A stretch of DNA of 64,000 nt from Nereida sp. MMG025 (GCF_021654165.1 NZ_JAKFZN010000004.1:62001-126000), one strand, 5' to 3'; counted from the first letter of the stretch, positions 8,588 through 17,836 are shown. A program made the numbers and translations. The notes: a model not told the origin generated them from the sequence alone.

Positions 8588-9550
8588 ATGTCTGATCCCT
8601 TTTTCACGCCTGTCTCTGGTTTTGATCTGCCACGTTTTGCAGGTGTGCCGACCTTCATGCGCCTGCCGCATGTGCCCCTTGATGACCCAAAACTAAGCGA
8701 GGTGCAGATCGGCTTGATCGGCACCCCGTGGGACGGAGGCACCACCAACAGGCCTGGTCCACGCCACGGGCCGCGTCAGCTGCGCGATATGTCGACGATG
8801 ATCCGCGCCCAAAACGGGGCCACAGGTGTGCGCCCGTTCGAGATGGTCAACTGCGCCGATCTGGGGGATGTGGCCCCGAACCCTGCGGACCTTCAGGACA
8901 GTATGGATCGGATTACAGCCTTTTATTCAAAGGTTTACACAGCAGGTATCGTGCCTTTGACGGCAGGGGGCGATCACCTGTGCAGCCTGCCCATCTTGCG
9001 TGCATTGGCCAAGGACGGCCCGCTTGGGATGATCCATTTTGACAGCCACACAGATCTCTTTCACAGCTACTTTGACGGTACGATGTATACCCACGGCACC
9101 CCGTTTCGCCGCGCGATCGAAGAGGGGCTTTTGGACCCGAAGCGCGTTATCCAGATCGGCATTCGCGGCACCGCATATGATTTCGAGGACCGTGATTTTG
9201 CCAAATCCGTGGGCATCACGATCATCCCGATAGAAGAGTTTCACGCCCGTGGTGCCGATGACGTCATGGCGCAGGCTAAGGATATTGTGGGCACGCACCC
9301 CACCTATGTGTCCTATGATATCGACTTTGTGGACCCTGCCTTTGCCCCCGGGACAGGCACACCCGAAGTGGGCGGCCCGAATTCCTTCACGGCGCTACAG
9401 GTCGCACGATTGCTGGAAGGTGTGAACATCGCAGGCGCTGATCTGGTCGAGGTGTCACCGCCTTTTGATGCAAGCGGAAACACCGCCTATCTTGGGGCGT
9501 CTCTCATGTTCGAAATGCTCTGCAATATGGCGCAAAGCATTGTGAGGTAA
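8588..9550 (+). CDS. speB: Agmatinase-family ureohydrolase
   Basis: A 320-aa binuclear-manganese hydrolase that would release urea from a guanidino compound. Metal ligands are intact: GGDH (His130), DSHTD (Asp152, His154, Asp156) and DIDFVDP (Asp244, Asp246). ACGGAGG precedes the ATG at 8588. Agmatine is the default substrate by family, but guanidinobutyrate, guanidinopropionate or guanidine are alternatives within this branch; the substrate loop MYTHGTPF and EVSPPFD do not decide it by eye. It ends 3 bp from the convergent mutase gene. Confidence 0.82.
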   Translation: MSDPFFTPVSGFDLPRFAGVPTFMRLPHVPLDDPKLSEVQIGLIGTPWDGGTTNRPGPRHGPRQLRDMSTMIRAQNGATGVRPFEMVNCADLGDVAPNPADLQDSMDRITAFYSKVYTAGIVPLTAGGDHLCSLPILRALAKDGPLGMIHFDSHTDLFHSYFDGTMYTHGTPFRRAIEEGLLDPKRVIQIGIRGTAYDFEDRDFAKSVGITIIPIEEFHARGADDVMAQAKDIVGTHPTYVSYDIDFVDPAFAPGTGTPEVGGPNSFTALQVARLLEGVNIAGADLVEVSPPFDASGNTAYLGASLMFEMLCNMAQSIVR

Positions 9551-9553
9551 CGC

Positions 9554-11518
9554 TTATTCAGCCGCCACGTCAGCGGGATCCACCAGCGCAACAAGGTCGG
9601 TCATGATGCGGTTCAGCTCAAAATCCTTAGGCGTATAGACCTTGGCCACACCCATCGCAGTTAGCCGCGCGGCGTCATCGTCGGGGATAATGCCGCCGAC
9701 CACCACGGGGATATGTCCCAAACCCGCAGCCCGCAGCTTGTCCATCAGATCGCCCATCAAGGGGATGTGGGAGCCCGACAGAATGGACAGGCCGATCACA
9801 TGCGCCTCATCATTCTTTGCGGCGTCTACAATTTCGTCAGGGGTCAGGCGGATGCCCTCATAGCTGATGTCCATGCCACAATCACGGGCACGCGCTGCGA
9901 TTTGTTCGGCCCCGTTCGAGTGCCCGTCCAGCCCGGGTTTGCCCACCAAAAACTTGAGACGGCGGCCCAGTTTATCGCTGACTGCGTCGACCTGTGCGCG
10001 GATGTCATCCAGCCCTTCGGTGCGGTTTGACGGGTTCTTCGACACCCCTGTGGGACCGCGGTATTGGCCAAAGGCGCTGCGCACCACATTGCCCCATTCG
10101 CCTGTTGTGGCGCCGGCTTTGGCCGCTTTGATGGAGGCGGGCATGATGTTCACACCACTTCGGGCCGCTGCGCGTAGCTCTTCCAACGCGGCTTCAACCG
10201 CGCTGTCATCGCGGCTGTCTTTCCACGCGTTCAACCGTTCGATCTGGTCGCGTTCCGCATCGGCGTCAGCGACCATGATCGCCTCATCACCCGCTGTCAG
10301 CGGGCTATCCTCGCCCGTCGTGTATTTGTTGACACCTACAACTGTTGTGTCACCAACTTCGATGCCGCCGATCCGTTCGGCGTTGGCCTCAACCAATCGG
10401 GACTTCATATATTCGATGGCCTCGACGGCGCCGCCCATACCGTCGATATTGGCAAGCTCTGCACGCGCACCATCCTTGAGCGCTTCAACCTTACGATCCA
10501 CGGCAGGGTTGCCATCAAACAGATCGTCGTATTCCAAAAGGTCTGTTTCAAAGGCCATGATCTGTTGCATCCGCAGGGACCACTGCTGATCCCACGGGCG
10601 GGGCAGGCCAAGGGCTTCGTTCCATGCGGGCAGTTGCACCGCGCGGGCACGCGCTTTCTTGGACAGTGTGACGGCCAGCATCTCGATCAAAATACGGTAG
10701 ACGTTATTTTCAGGCTGTTGTTCGGTCAGCCCAAGCGAGTTGACCTGAACACCGTAACGGAAGCGGCGGAATTTTTCGTCCTCAACGCCATACCGTTCGC
10801 GGCAGATTTCGTCCCATAGATCGACGAAGGCACGCATCTTGCACATCTCGGTCACGAAACGAATGCCCGCGTTAACGAAGAATGAAATACGACCCACCAT
10901 CGCGGGGAAGTGTTCGGCGGGAACTTTGCCTTTCAGATCATCCAGCACGGCGGTGGCTGTGGCCAGCGCAAAGGCAAGCTCTTGTTCGGGCGTCGCACCG
11001 GCCTCTTGCAGGTGGTACGAACAGATGTTCATCGGGTTCCATTTGGGCAGGTGTTCGCGGGTGTAGGCCGCCACATCCGTGATCATGCGCATCGAAGGTT
11101 TGGGCGGGCAGACATAAGTGCCGCGCGACAGGTATTCCTTGATAATATCGTTTTGCACGGTGCCTTGCAGCTTGCTGACGTCCGCGCCTTGTTCTTCGGC
11201 CACCGCGATATAAAGCGCCAGTAGCCAAGGGGCCGTCGCGTTGATCGTCATGGAGGTGTTCATCTGATCGAGCGGGATGTCGTTGAACAGTGTGCGCATA
11301 TCACCAAGGTGCGCCACGGGCACGCCGACCTTGCCAACCTCGCCGCGTGACAGCTCGTGATCGCTGTCATAACCCGTTTGCGTGGGCAGATCGAAGGCAA
11401 CGGACAGCCCTGTTTGGCCCTTTGCAAGGTTGCCACGATAAAGCGCGTTTGAGGCTTTGGCCGTGGAATGGCCCGCATATGTCCGAAACAACCATGGGCG
11501 GTCTTTTTGCTGTGTCAT
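9554..11518 (-). CDS. ecm: Ethylmalonyl-CoA mutase (MeaA-type, B12-dependent)
   Basis: Converts ethylmalonyl-CoA to methylsuccinyl-CoA using adenosylcobalamin. The start at 11518 (MTQQKDRPWLF) gives 654 aa, the MeaA/Ecm size; the open frame continues to 12331 but that extension is antisense to the acyltransferase gene. The mutase barrel includes FDLPTQTGYDSDH and SMTINATA near the N-terminus. The C-terminal B12 domain has DGHSNG (cobalt-ligand His533), LSILSGSH and VVGGIIP. The pathway partners mch and ccr in this window favour ethylmalonyl- over methylmalonyl-CoA as substrate. No cobalamin riboswitch was seen upstream. Confidence 0.92.
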   Translation of the reverse strand: MTQQKDRPWLFRTYAGHSTAKASNALYRGNLAKGQTGLSVAFDLPTQTGYDSDHELSRGEVGKVGVPVAHLGDMRTLFNDIPLDQMNTSMTINATAPWLLALYIAVAEEQGADVSKLQGTVQNDIIKEYLSRGTYVCPPKPSMRMITDVAAYTREHLPKWNPMNICSYHLQEAGATPEQELAFALATATAVLDDLKGKVPAEHFPAMVGRISFFVNAGIRFVTEMCKMRAFVDLWDEICRERYGVEDEKFRRFRYGVQVNSLGLTEQQPENNVYRILIEMLAVTLSKKARARAVQLPAWNEALGLPRPWDQQWSLRMQQIMAFETDLLEYDDLFDGNPAVDRKVEALKDGARAELANIDGMGGAVEAIEYMKSRLVEANAERIGGIEVGDTTVVGVNKYTTGEDSPLTAGDEAIMVADADAERDQIERLNAWKDSRDDSAVEAALEELRAAARSGVNIMPASIKAAKAGATTGEWGNVVRSAFGQYRGPTGVSKNPSNRTEGLDDIRAQVDAVSDKLGRRLKFLVGKPGLDGHSNGAEQIAARARDCGMDISYEGIRLTPDEIVDAAKNDEAHVIGLSILSGSHIPLMGDLMDKLRAAGLGHIPVVVGGIIPDDDAARLTAMGVAKVYTPKDFELNRIMTDLVALVDPADVAAE

Positions 11519-11656
11519 GGCGAGAACTCCGAATCCAAAATGCGCAACAATGTTGCTTTGAGATTGTTGTATCGGAAATAAAATGGCGCTGTCAATCCGC
11601 TGCGCTGCGGCATGAGGGCATTTACCAATCTGCGGAACCCTGCCACGGTGCGCGTC

Positions 11657-13039
11657 ATGTTTGAAACCGTCGCTATTCCTTATTGGGGTCTCCTGCTCAT
11701 CGGCCTTTTCGCGGCGATTTCCATTGGGGAGCGGTTGCTGTTCCCGTCGGTGCGTTGGTTTTTTCGCAAACGGGCAGAGCGGGTGGTGGCGCGGGTGAAC
11801 CAGCGCCTCAGCCGCCCGATCGAGCCGTTCAAGCTGGCCCGGCGCTATGATATGATCCAGCGGCTGACCTATGACAGTGAGGTGCTGCGCGCCGTTGCAG
11901 AACACGCAGCCGCACACGGTGAACCTGATGAGGTCGCGCTGGAACGCGCACGCCGCTACGCGCGAGAGATCGTGCCATCCTTCAGCGCCACGGCCTATTT
12001 CGGGATCGGAACGCGCGCGGCCCGCTGGCTTGGCAATGCGCTGTATCGCGTGCGACTTGGGCATGTAGAGCAAGCCTCTATCGATGGGGATGCCACGGTT
12101 GTGTTTGTGATGAACCATCGCAGCAATATGGACTATGTTTTGGTTACCTATCTGGCGGCGCGCGCGTCTGCCCTGTCTTATGCCGTGGGAGAGTGGGCGC
12201 GGGTCTGGCCCTTGTCGCGGCTGATCAAGGCGATGGGTGCTTACTTCATTCGGCGCAAATCGCGGGGCGAGCTTTATCGCACGGTGTTGCGCCGTTACGT
12301 CCATATGGCGACGACAGGGGGCGTGACCCAAGCGGTGTTTCCCGAAGGTGGCCTGAGCCTGGATGGCAAGATTGCGCCGCCAAAACTGGGGCTTTTGACG
12401 TATATGGTGGAAGCCTGGGCGCCCGATGCACGCGATATCGTGTTCGTTCCCGTTGCGATTAACTATGACCGTGTGCTGGAAGACCGCATTTTGATCGCGG
12501 CCAACGAGGCAGGGTCACGCAGGTTCAAGGCGCGGATGGGTGTCGTTACGCGATTTGCGCTCAAGCATCTTTGGCTGCGTCTGACGGGCCGATTTTACAA
12601 ATTCGGCTATGCCAGTGTCAGCTTCGGCGCGCCTGTCTCGCTCAAAGACTGGCACGCACGTGGCGCTGAGGATCTTACTAAATCACTTGCCGCCGAGGTC
12701 GTGCGACGCATCGAGGCTGTCATGCCCGTTCTGCCTGTTCCTGCCGTTGCACGTGTGATGCTGGCGGCCAAAGACGGGCTGACCGAAGAAGAACTGGCCG
12801 CGCGGGTCAGCGCCCTGCTTGAGGGGGTAGAGGATGGCCACCTGCATCTGCCGCGCGGTGATCTGGCCTATGCATCCACCTTCGGGCTGCGCAATATGAT
12901 GTCGCGCGGGATGCTCGAAAAACGGGACGGGCGCATCTATGTGGCCGAAGGTCAGCGCAGCGCAGTGGCCTACTACGCCAACTCTATTGCGCATGTGCAG
13001 CGTAATTCTGATGATGAAACGGCACTCGCAGAGTTATAA
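11657..13039 (+). CDS. PlsB-like glycerol-3-phosphate / lysophosphatidate acyltransferase
   Basis: A 460-aa membrane-associated acyltransferase of phospholipid synthesis. One N-terminal span (YWGLLLIGLFAAI) precedes the catalytic domain, whose four blocks are present: NHRSNMDYVL (HX4D), GAYFIRRKSRG, FPEGG, and VFVPVAINYD. It is shorter than enterobacterial PlsB (about 800 aa). The start at 11657 is preferred over an in-frame ATG at 11612; neither has a strong ribosome site. It sits between ecm and ccr but transcribed away from ecm, and may simply be a neighbour. Confidence 0.85.
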   Translation: MFETVAIPYWGLLLIGLFAAISIGERLLFPSVRWFFRKRAERVVARVNQRLSRPIEPFKLARRYDMIQRLTYDSEVLRAVAEHAAAHGEPDEVALERARRYAREIVPSFSATAYFGIGTRAARWLGNALYRVRLGHVEQASIDGDATVVFVMNHRSNMDYVLVTYLAARASALSYAVGEWARVWPLSRLIKAMGAYFIRRKSRGELYRTVLRRYVHMATTGGVTQAVFPEGGLSLDGKIAPPKLGLLTYMVEAWAPDARDIVFVPVAINYDRVLEDRILIAANEAGSRRFKARMGVVTRFALKHLWLRLTGRFYKFGYASVSFGAPVSLKDWHARGAEDLTKSLAAEVVRRIEAVMPVLPVPAVARVMLAAKDGLTEEELAARVSALLEGVEDGHLHLPRGDLAYASTFGLRNMMSRGMLEKRDGRIYVAEGQRSAVAYYANSIAHVQRNSDDETALAEL

Positions 13040-13043
13040 AATT

Positions 13044-13065
13044 ACCCAAAATGCTCTTTTTGGGT
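13044..13065. terminator. Possible terminator after the acyltransferase gene
   Basis: Perfect 8-bp stem ACCCAAAA/TTTTGGGT with a 6-base loop, 5 bp after the acyltransferase stop. The stem is AT-rich and there is no following T-run, so it could instead be an operator upstream of ccr. Confidence 0.4.
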
Positions 13066-13161
13066 TGATATGTTACCCAAACCTTCATATCCAAGGGTTC
13101 AAGCGTCGCGATTCTGCATTGCGGCACGGCACGATGATAACTCGGGATTTAGGAGGCCCTA

Positions 13162-14448
13162 ATGGCTTTGGATACGAACGGTGATGTGATCGCATATGAT
13201 GCGCCTCAAAAGGACCTCTATGAAATGGGTGAAATGCCCCCGATGGGGCATGTCCCAAAGCAGATGTATGCTTGGGCGATCCGGCGCGAACGCCATGGCG
13301 ATCCCGATACCGCCATGCAGCAAGAAGTTGTTGATGTGCCAACGCTTGATAGCAACGAGGTTCTGATCCTCGTCATGGCCGCTGGCGTGAATTATAACGG
13401 GGTCTGGGCTGCGCTTGGCCAACCGATTTCGCCGTTTGACGGGCACAAACAGCCCTACCACATCGCTGGTTCTGATGCAGCGGGCATCGTCTGGGCCGTT
13501 GGTGACAAGGTAAAGCGCTGGAAGGTCGGCGACGAGGTTGTTGTGCACTGCAACCAAGATGACGGGGACGACGAACACTGCAACGGTGGTGACCCGATGT
13601 ATTCGCCAACACAACGCATCTGGGGTTATGAAACGCCAGACGGATCGTTCGGCCAGTTTACACGCGTCCAGTCGCAGCAACTGATGCCGCGGCCCAAACA
13701 CCTGACATGGGAAGAAAGTGCGTGCTACACGCTGACGCTGGCCACCGCATACAGGATGCTTTTTGGGCACGAACCCCATGATCTTAAGCCCGGTCAAAAC
13801 GTTCTGGTCTGGGGGGCGTCGGGTGGTCTGGGCAGCTATGCGATCCAGCTGATCAATACCGCGGGTGCCAATGCGATCGCGGTGATCTCGGATGAGGACA
13901 AACGCGACTTTGTGATGGGTCTTGGCGCCAAAGGCGCGATCAATCGCAAAGACTTCAACTGTTGGGGGCAGCTGCCCACCGTCAACACGCCCGAATACAA
14001 AGACTGGTTCACTGAAGCCCGTAAGTTTGGCAAGGCGATCTGGGACATCACCGGCAAAGGCAACAATGTTGATATGGTGTTTGAACACCCCGGCGAAAGC
14101 ACATTCCCTGTCTCGACGCTGGTATGCAAAAAAGGTGGTATGGTCGTGATTTGTGCGGGCACCACGGGCTTCAATTGTACCTTTGACGTGCGTTACATGT
14201 GGATGCACCAAAAGCGTTTGCAGGGCTCACACTTTGCACATCTGGCCCAAGCCTCTGCTGCGAACAACCTGATGCTTGAGCGCCGTTTGGACCCATGCAT
14301 GTCCGAGGTTTTCACTTGGGACGATCTGCCAGAGGCCCACATGAAGATGCTGCGCAACGAACACAAACCCGGCAACATGTCGGTTCTGGTTCAAGCGCCA
14401 AAGACAGGTTTGCGGACCTTCGAGGACACGCTGGAAGCCAGTAAATAA
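13162..14448 (+). CDS. ccr: Crotonyl-CoA carboxylase/reductase
   Basis: Reductively carboxylates crotonyl-CoA to ethylmalonyl-CoA with NADPH and CO2, the key enzyme of the ethylmalonyl-CoA pathway. 428 aa, medium-chain reductase fold. The N-terminal block MPPMGHVPKQMYAWAIRRER and the insertion HCNQDDGDDEHCNGGDPMYS are typical of Ccr rather than ordinary quinone reductases; the nucleotide site is WGASGGLGSYAIQL near residue 214. TTAGGAGG precedes the ATG. It has its own terminator, so is probably monocistronic. Confidence 0.95.
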   Translation: MALDTNGDVIAYDAPQKDLYEMGEMPPMGHVPKQMYAWAIRRERHGDPDTAMQQEVVDVPTLDSNEVLILVMAAGVNYNGVWAALGQPISPFDGHKQPYHIAGSDAAGIVWAVGDKVKRWKVGDEVVVHCNQDDGDDEHCNGGDPMYSPTQRIWGYETPDGSFGQFTRVQSQQLMPRPKHLTWEESACYTLTLATAYRMLFGHEPHDLKPGQNVLVWGASGGLGSYAIQLINTAGANAIAVISDEDKRDFVMGLGAKGAINRKDFNCWGQLPTVNTPEYKDWFTEARKFGKAIWDITGKGNNVDMVFEHPGESTFPVSTLVCKKGGMVVICAGTTGFNCTFDVRYMWMHQKRLQGSHFAHLAQASAANNLMLERRLDPCMSEVFTWDDLPEAHMKMLRNEHKPGNMSVLVQAPKTGLRTFEDTLEASK

Positions 14449-14467
14449 AGATCGAATCATCTCGGTG

Positions 14468-14503
14468 GAAACGGGCGTTGCACATCGCAGCGCCCGTTTT
14501 TGC
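14468..14503 (+). terminator. Terminator of ccr
   Basis: AAACGGGCG and CGCCCGTTTTT enclose an inner TGC/GCA pair; a T5 run follows. 20 bp after the ccr stop. Confidence 0.85.
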
Positions 14504-14636
14504 ATGCAATGCACCCCACAATCCCCCTTTGTTTCGAATAAATGACTTAGATTTTGCGGCCTCGCTATTTTTGGGGAGTAAAAAAGAGGGAATTTGGGCA
14601 GAAATACTATCGTGCTAGGGTTGTATTCACTTTTCG

Positions 14637-14642
14637 TTAACC
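14637..14642 (+). promoter_or_regulatory. CtrA-like half-site TTAACC upstream of the luxR unit
   Basis: TTAACC occurs 20 bp before the small ORF of the quorum-sensing unit, and again at 15552 before luxI. CtrA half-sites have this core, and quorum sensing and CtrA are linked in Roseobacter relatives; a six-base match alone is weak. Confidence 0.25.
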
Positions 14643-14661
14643 CTTTCTACAGGAAGCTGTC

Positions 14662-14862
14662 ATGAAGAATGAATGGATTTTGGACGTATTGACTGACCTG
14701 CGTGCCTTTGCCCAATCTAATGAGCTTCCCAATCTGGCGGATCATTTAGAGCGGACACAGGCCCTCGCGTTGAGTGAATTGTCCCAAGGTGGAGACGTCG
14801 CGCGAAATGGCATCGGGGTTAGAAAAGCAGCTGCATCTGCTCGAGCAGGCAACAACGCTTGA
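14662..14862 (+). CDS. Small conserved protein preceding luxR
   Basis: A 66-aa protein (MKNEWILDVLTDLRAFA). Small ORFs with this start are commonly found directly upstream of luxR-family genes in Roseobacter relatives, as I recall; the role is unknown. AGGAAGC precedes the ATG. Its 3' end overlaps luxR by 56 bp in another frame, so translation of the two is probably coupled. The C-terminal part (arginine/alanine-rich) lies in the overlap and looks less constrained. Confidence 0.7.
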   Translation: MKNEWILDVLTDLRAFAQSNELPNLADHLERTQALALSELSQGGDVARNGIGVRKAAASARAGNNA

Positions 14863-15517
14863 GCATCTGCAGCAGGCCACCCTGCATTTGCGGGACCATT
14901 TCGGTCTCGCGCATTTTATCTATCATTGGGTTAACAGTGTAGGTGAACGCTTCGGCGCGGGCACCTACAGCAGTGATTGGGTCGACCGCTACCTTGAAAA
15001 AGACTACCTGCGGATGGATCCCGTTATTCTGGGCTGCATCACGCGGTTTCACCCCACCAACTGGAAGGATCTTGACTGGTCCAGCAAGGCCGCAAAAGCC
15101 TTTCTGCGCGAGGCGATCGACTATGGTGTGGGCAACCAGGGCCTAACCATCCCTGTGCGTGGTCCCAGTGGTCAGTTTGCCCTTTTGACGTGCAATCAAA
15201 CCTGCGACGATCCAGCTTGGGAACACTTCATCGCCAACCACCAGCAGGACCTGATCTTGATAGCCCATCAGTTCAACCGCAAAGCGTTGGAATTTGATAC
15301 GGGTTTTGAGGCGCAAGCCCCAAGCCTGTCGCCGCGCGAGCTGTCCGCGATTGCATTGCTGGCCAAAGGGTTCAGCCGCGCCCAAGCAGCGCAAGACCTG
15401 TCAATTTCCGAACATACTTTGCGGGTCTATGTTGAAGGGGCGCGCCATAAACTGGGCGCGATCAACACCACCCATGCGGTTGCCCGCGCGCTCAGCAATG
15501 GGTTGATTGTCGTCTGA
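14807..15517 (+). CDS. luxR: LuxR-family quorum-sensing regulator
   Basis: A 236-aa transcription factor. The N-terminal autoinducer-binding domain shows the conserved pattern W-VDRY-…-Y-RMDPVI and a later W (residues about 54-90); the C-terminal helix-turn-helix runs LSPRELSAIALLAKGFSR…LSISEHTLRVYVEGARHKL. ATG 14807 (MASGLEK) is chosen, with GGAG 12-16 bp upstream; ATG 14774 is an alternative. An AHL synthase gene follows 113 bp downstream, so this is a cognate pair rather than an orphan. It probably activates luxI. Confidence 0.9.
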   Translation: MASGLEKQLHLLEQATTLEHLQQATLHLRDHFGLAHFIYHWVNSVGERFGAGTYSSDWVDRYLEKDYLRMDPVILGCITRFHPTNWKDLDWSSKAAKAFLREAIDYGVGNQGLTIPVRGPSGQFALLTCNQTCDDPAWEHFIANHQQDLILIAHQFNRKALEFDTGFEAQAPSLSPRELSAIALLAKGFSRAQAAQDLSISEHTLRVYVEGARHKLGAINTTHAVARALSNGLIVV

Positions 15518-15567
15518 CGCAACACCCTGCGTGCGGTCGTGTTCCAGATTGTTAACCTAAACCCCCT

Positions 15568-15587
15568 AAAACCTGTCCTGACGTTTT
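15568..15587. promoter_or_regulatory. Candidate lux box upstream of luxI
   Basis: A 20-bp imperfect dyad, AAAACCTGTC|CTGACGTTTT: the outer five bases on each side pair perfectly, with one further match inside (6 of 10). It ends 43 bp before the luxI start, about where a LuxR-type activator would bind. A TTAACC lies at 15552-15557. Confidence 0.4.
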
Positions 15588-15630
15588 TTGGCGCGGTTTC
15601 CATCGCGCTTTTCAATCTCAGGAGCCCTTC

Positions 15631-16338
15631 ATGCTGCGCTATATTTATGCCGATCACCTTTCCGATTTTCCCGCCTTGTCGCACTCCATGTTTCGCGACC
15701 GCGCCACGCAATTTGTAGATCGTTTGGGGTGGGACATCGGCGTTGATGCGAACGGCGAAGAGCGCGATGAATATGATGCGCTCAACCCGCTCTATGTGAT
15801 CTGGGAATTGCCCGACGGCCGCCATGGCGGATCTATGCGGTTTTTGCCAAGCACTGGGCCCATTATGGTGAATGATCATTTCGGGCATATTCTGGATGGC
15901 ACGACCATCCAGTCGCCCCTGATTTGGGAATGCACCCGTTTTTGCCTGTCGCCGAACGCGGACCGGCGTGCGGCGGCCGCCCTTGTTCTGGGCGCGGGCG
16001 AGGTGATGAAACGGTTTTCCCTGAACCATTATGTCGGCGTGTTTGATCCGCGCATGGAACGGATATACCGCCTTTATGGTGTGACGCCCGATGTGATCGG
16101 CTGCCAAGGCGAAGGGGCAGACCGGATTGCCGTGGGCCTGTGGGAAATGCAGCAAGATGCCTGGCCCAAAACCTTTGCGCGTCTGGGGATCACGGCTGCG
16201 CAATCGGATGCGTGGTTCAAAGCCAGCCGCGATACTTTACGTGCAAAAATCCCGCCACAACCTGACGCGCCATCTGGCCCCTCGTGCCGCGCACCTGTAG
16301 GGTCGCGCCATGACACTGCCAGCCATCCAATTTTCTGA
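15631..16338 (+). CDS. luxI: Acyl-homoserine-lactone synthase (LuxI family)
   Basis: Makes an N-acyl-homoserine lactone from S-adenosylmethionine and an acyl-carrier-protein substrate. In the 235-aa product the invariant LuxI residues are in place: Arg24, Phe28, Trp34, Asp46, Asp49, Arg70, Phe84, Glu100 and Arg103 (FRDRATQFVDRLGWD, DEYDALNPLYV, GSMRFLPS, WECTRFCL). The C-terminal 30 residues are proline-rich and overlap the helicase gene start by 29 bp. Acyl chain length cannot be read from the sequence. Confidence 0.93.
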   Translation: MLRYIYADHLSDFPALSHSMFRDRATQFVDRLGWDIGVDANGEERDEYDALNPLYVIWELPDGRHGGSMRFLPSTGPIMVNDHFGHILDGTTIQSPLIWECTRFCLSPNADRRAAAALVLGAGEVMKRFSLNHYVGVFDPRMERIYRLYGVTPDVIGCQGEGADRIAVGLWEMQQDAWPKTFARLGITAAQSDAWFKASRDTLRAKIPPQPDAPSGPSCRAPVGSRHDTASHPIF

Positions 16339-17836
16339 CGATCAAGCCGAAGCCTTCGACGCCATTGCCGAGATGTTGCGCGGCGCTGGCGTCGATATTG
16401 AGAATGAAACACTGCTGCCACCACAGGATGCCAAATCCACGGTGATGGCGGTTGTCGGCAAGGCGGGATCGGGCAAAACACTTCTTTTGGCGGCGATGTA
16501 TCAGGCGCTGGAAGGCGCAGGTGTGGAAGTTGTCAGCGGTGACTATGAAAGTCGTAAATCGCGCGACAAACGCACCTTGGCCATCCTTGCGCCCACCAAC
16601 AAAGCGGCAAGTGTCCTGCGCAATCGCGGTGTGCCTGCCACCACGATCCACCGCATTCTGTATACCCCGATGTATGATCCCGAATACGAAAAGATCGCGG
16701 AATGGCTGGCTGGCAACGGCCCACGCCCCGAAGACGTAGAAGGGCTTACCGAAGTCGCACTTGATCGGGCTTATGCCTATTATCAAACCAATAAATCCAT
16801 TCCCGGCGCGTTGGCCGCGGCCGGTCTGCGTGGATCGGATTTTATCACTGGTTGGAAGCGCCGTGAAAGCCCGCTGGACATCGGCTTTATCGATGAATCG
16901 TCGATGCTGGACGCCAAGCAATATGAAGACCTGCAAGAGATTTTTCCGACGCTTGTCCTGTTTGGCGACCCTGCGCAGCTGGCTCCTGTGAACCAATCTG
17001 GCGGGATGGTGTTTGACGGGCTGAAGGGCAAGCGTAAGCTCGAGCTGAGCCGTGTGCACCGTCAAACCCAAGACAACCCGATCCTTGATTTGGCCCATGC
17101 GCTTGCGGACCCGCACCTGCAATTTCAGGATTTCGAGGACATGATCCGCGACAAGGCGCGTAGCGATGATCGCGTTCAATGGGCCGAACGTGTAAATTGT
17201 GATTTGATGGCACGCAGCCCCTGTCTGGTGTGGCGCAACGCGACACGCATCCGCCTGATCAATGCGTTTCGCAGTGTTTATGGCGCGCCAGAGGACGAGT
17301 TGCTGGAGGGCGAGCCGCTGATTTGTGACGGGATTGAACTGCCGCTGAAGCACCGCAAGAAACGCCTTGATCTGGAAGCGCGTGGCCTGATCAAGGGGGC
17401 GCAGGTGATCTATCTGGGACTTGGTCGCAAACCTGGGTTTTCGCGCTTGCATGTGATGGGGGCCGAAGATCCGCAGGTCAGTGCAGCGTCCATCATGAAG
17501 TTGGAAAAACCAGACGAAGAAGAGCCGATCATCCCTTTTGCGGCGCGCATGGGGGCCACGTTTTTACACGGGGCGGCGGTGACAATCCACAAGGCGCAGG
17601 GATCGCAGTGGGAAGAGGTGCAGGTCTTTGCACCTGATATTTTTGTAGCGGCAAAGGTTGGCAGGTCAGAGGCGGGCCAACCCCTTTGGAAGCGTCTGGC
17701 ATATGTTGCCATCACGCGGGCAGAGACGCGTTTGCATTGGGTGGTCCGATCCGCCTTGGCCAAGCCAAGCCATCCGTTGCAAGTAGATGATCTGCCTGCC
17801 AAACCCGCTGCGCTAAGCCTGGAGGCCGAGACATGA
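16310..17836 (+). CDS. RecD-like / Dda-like ATP-dependent DNA helicase
   Basis: A 508-aa superfamily 1 helicase. Motif I is GKAGSGKT (residues 50-57), motif Ia APTNKAASVLRNRG, motif II IDESSML, motif III LFGDPAQLAPV, motif V TIHKAQGSQWEEV and motif VI YVAITRAETRL. There is no RecD-type N-terminal extension, so it resembles phage Dda and short RecD-like enzymes. It overlaps luxI and is overlapped by the SDR gene (ATGA at 17833), so it may be read from the luxI promoter. Confidence 0.88.
   Translation: MTLPAIQFSDDQAEAFDAIAEMLRGAGVDIENETLLPPQDAKSTVMAVVGKAGSGKTLLLAAMYQALEGAGVEVVSGDYESRKSRDKRTLAILAPTNKAASVLRNRGVPATTIHRILYTPMYDPEYEKIAEWLAGNGPRPEDVEGLTEVALDRAYAYYQTNKSIPGALAAAGLRGSDFITGWKRRESPLDIGFIDESSMLDAKQYEDLQEIFPTLVLFGDPAQLAPVNQSGGMVFDGLKGKRKLELSRVHRQTQDNPILDLAHALADPHLQFQDFEDMIRDKARSDDRVQWAERVNCDLMARSPCLVWRNATRIRLINAFRSVYGAPEDELLEGEPLICDGIELPLKHRKKRLDLEARGLIKGAQVIYLGLGRKPGFSRLHVMGAEDPQVSAASIMKLEKPDEEEPIIPFAARMGATFLHGAAVTIHKAQGSQWEEVQVFAPDIFVAAKVGRSEAGQPLWKRLAYVAITRAETRLHWVVRSALAKPSHPLQVDDLPAKPAALSLEAET

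Noticed and set aside
11519-12331. N-terminal extension of the mutase reading frame
   Set aside because: It lies antisense to the acyltransferase gene and the family starts at MTQQKDRPWLF.
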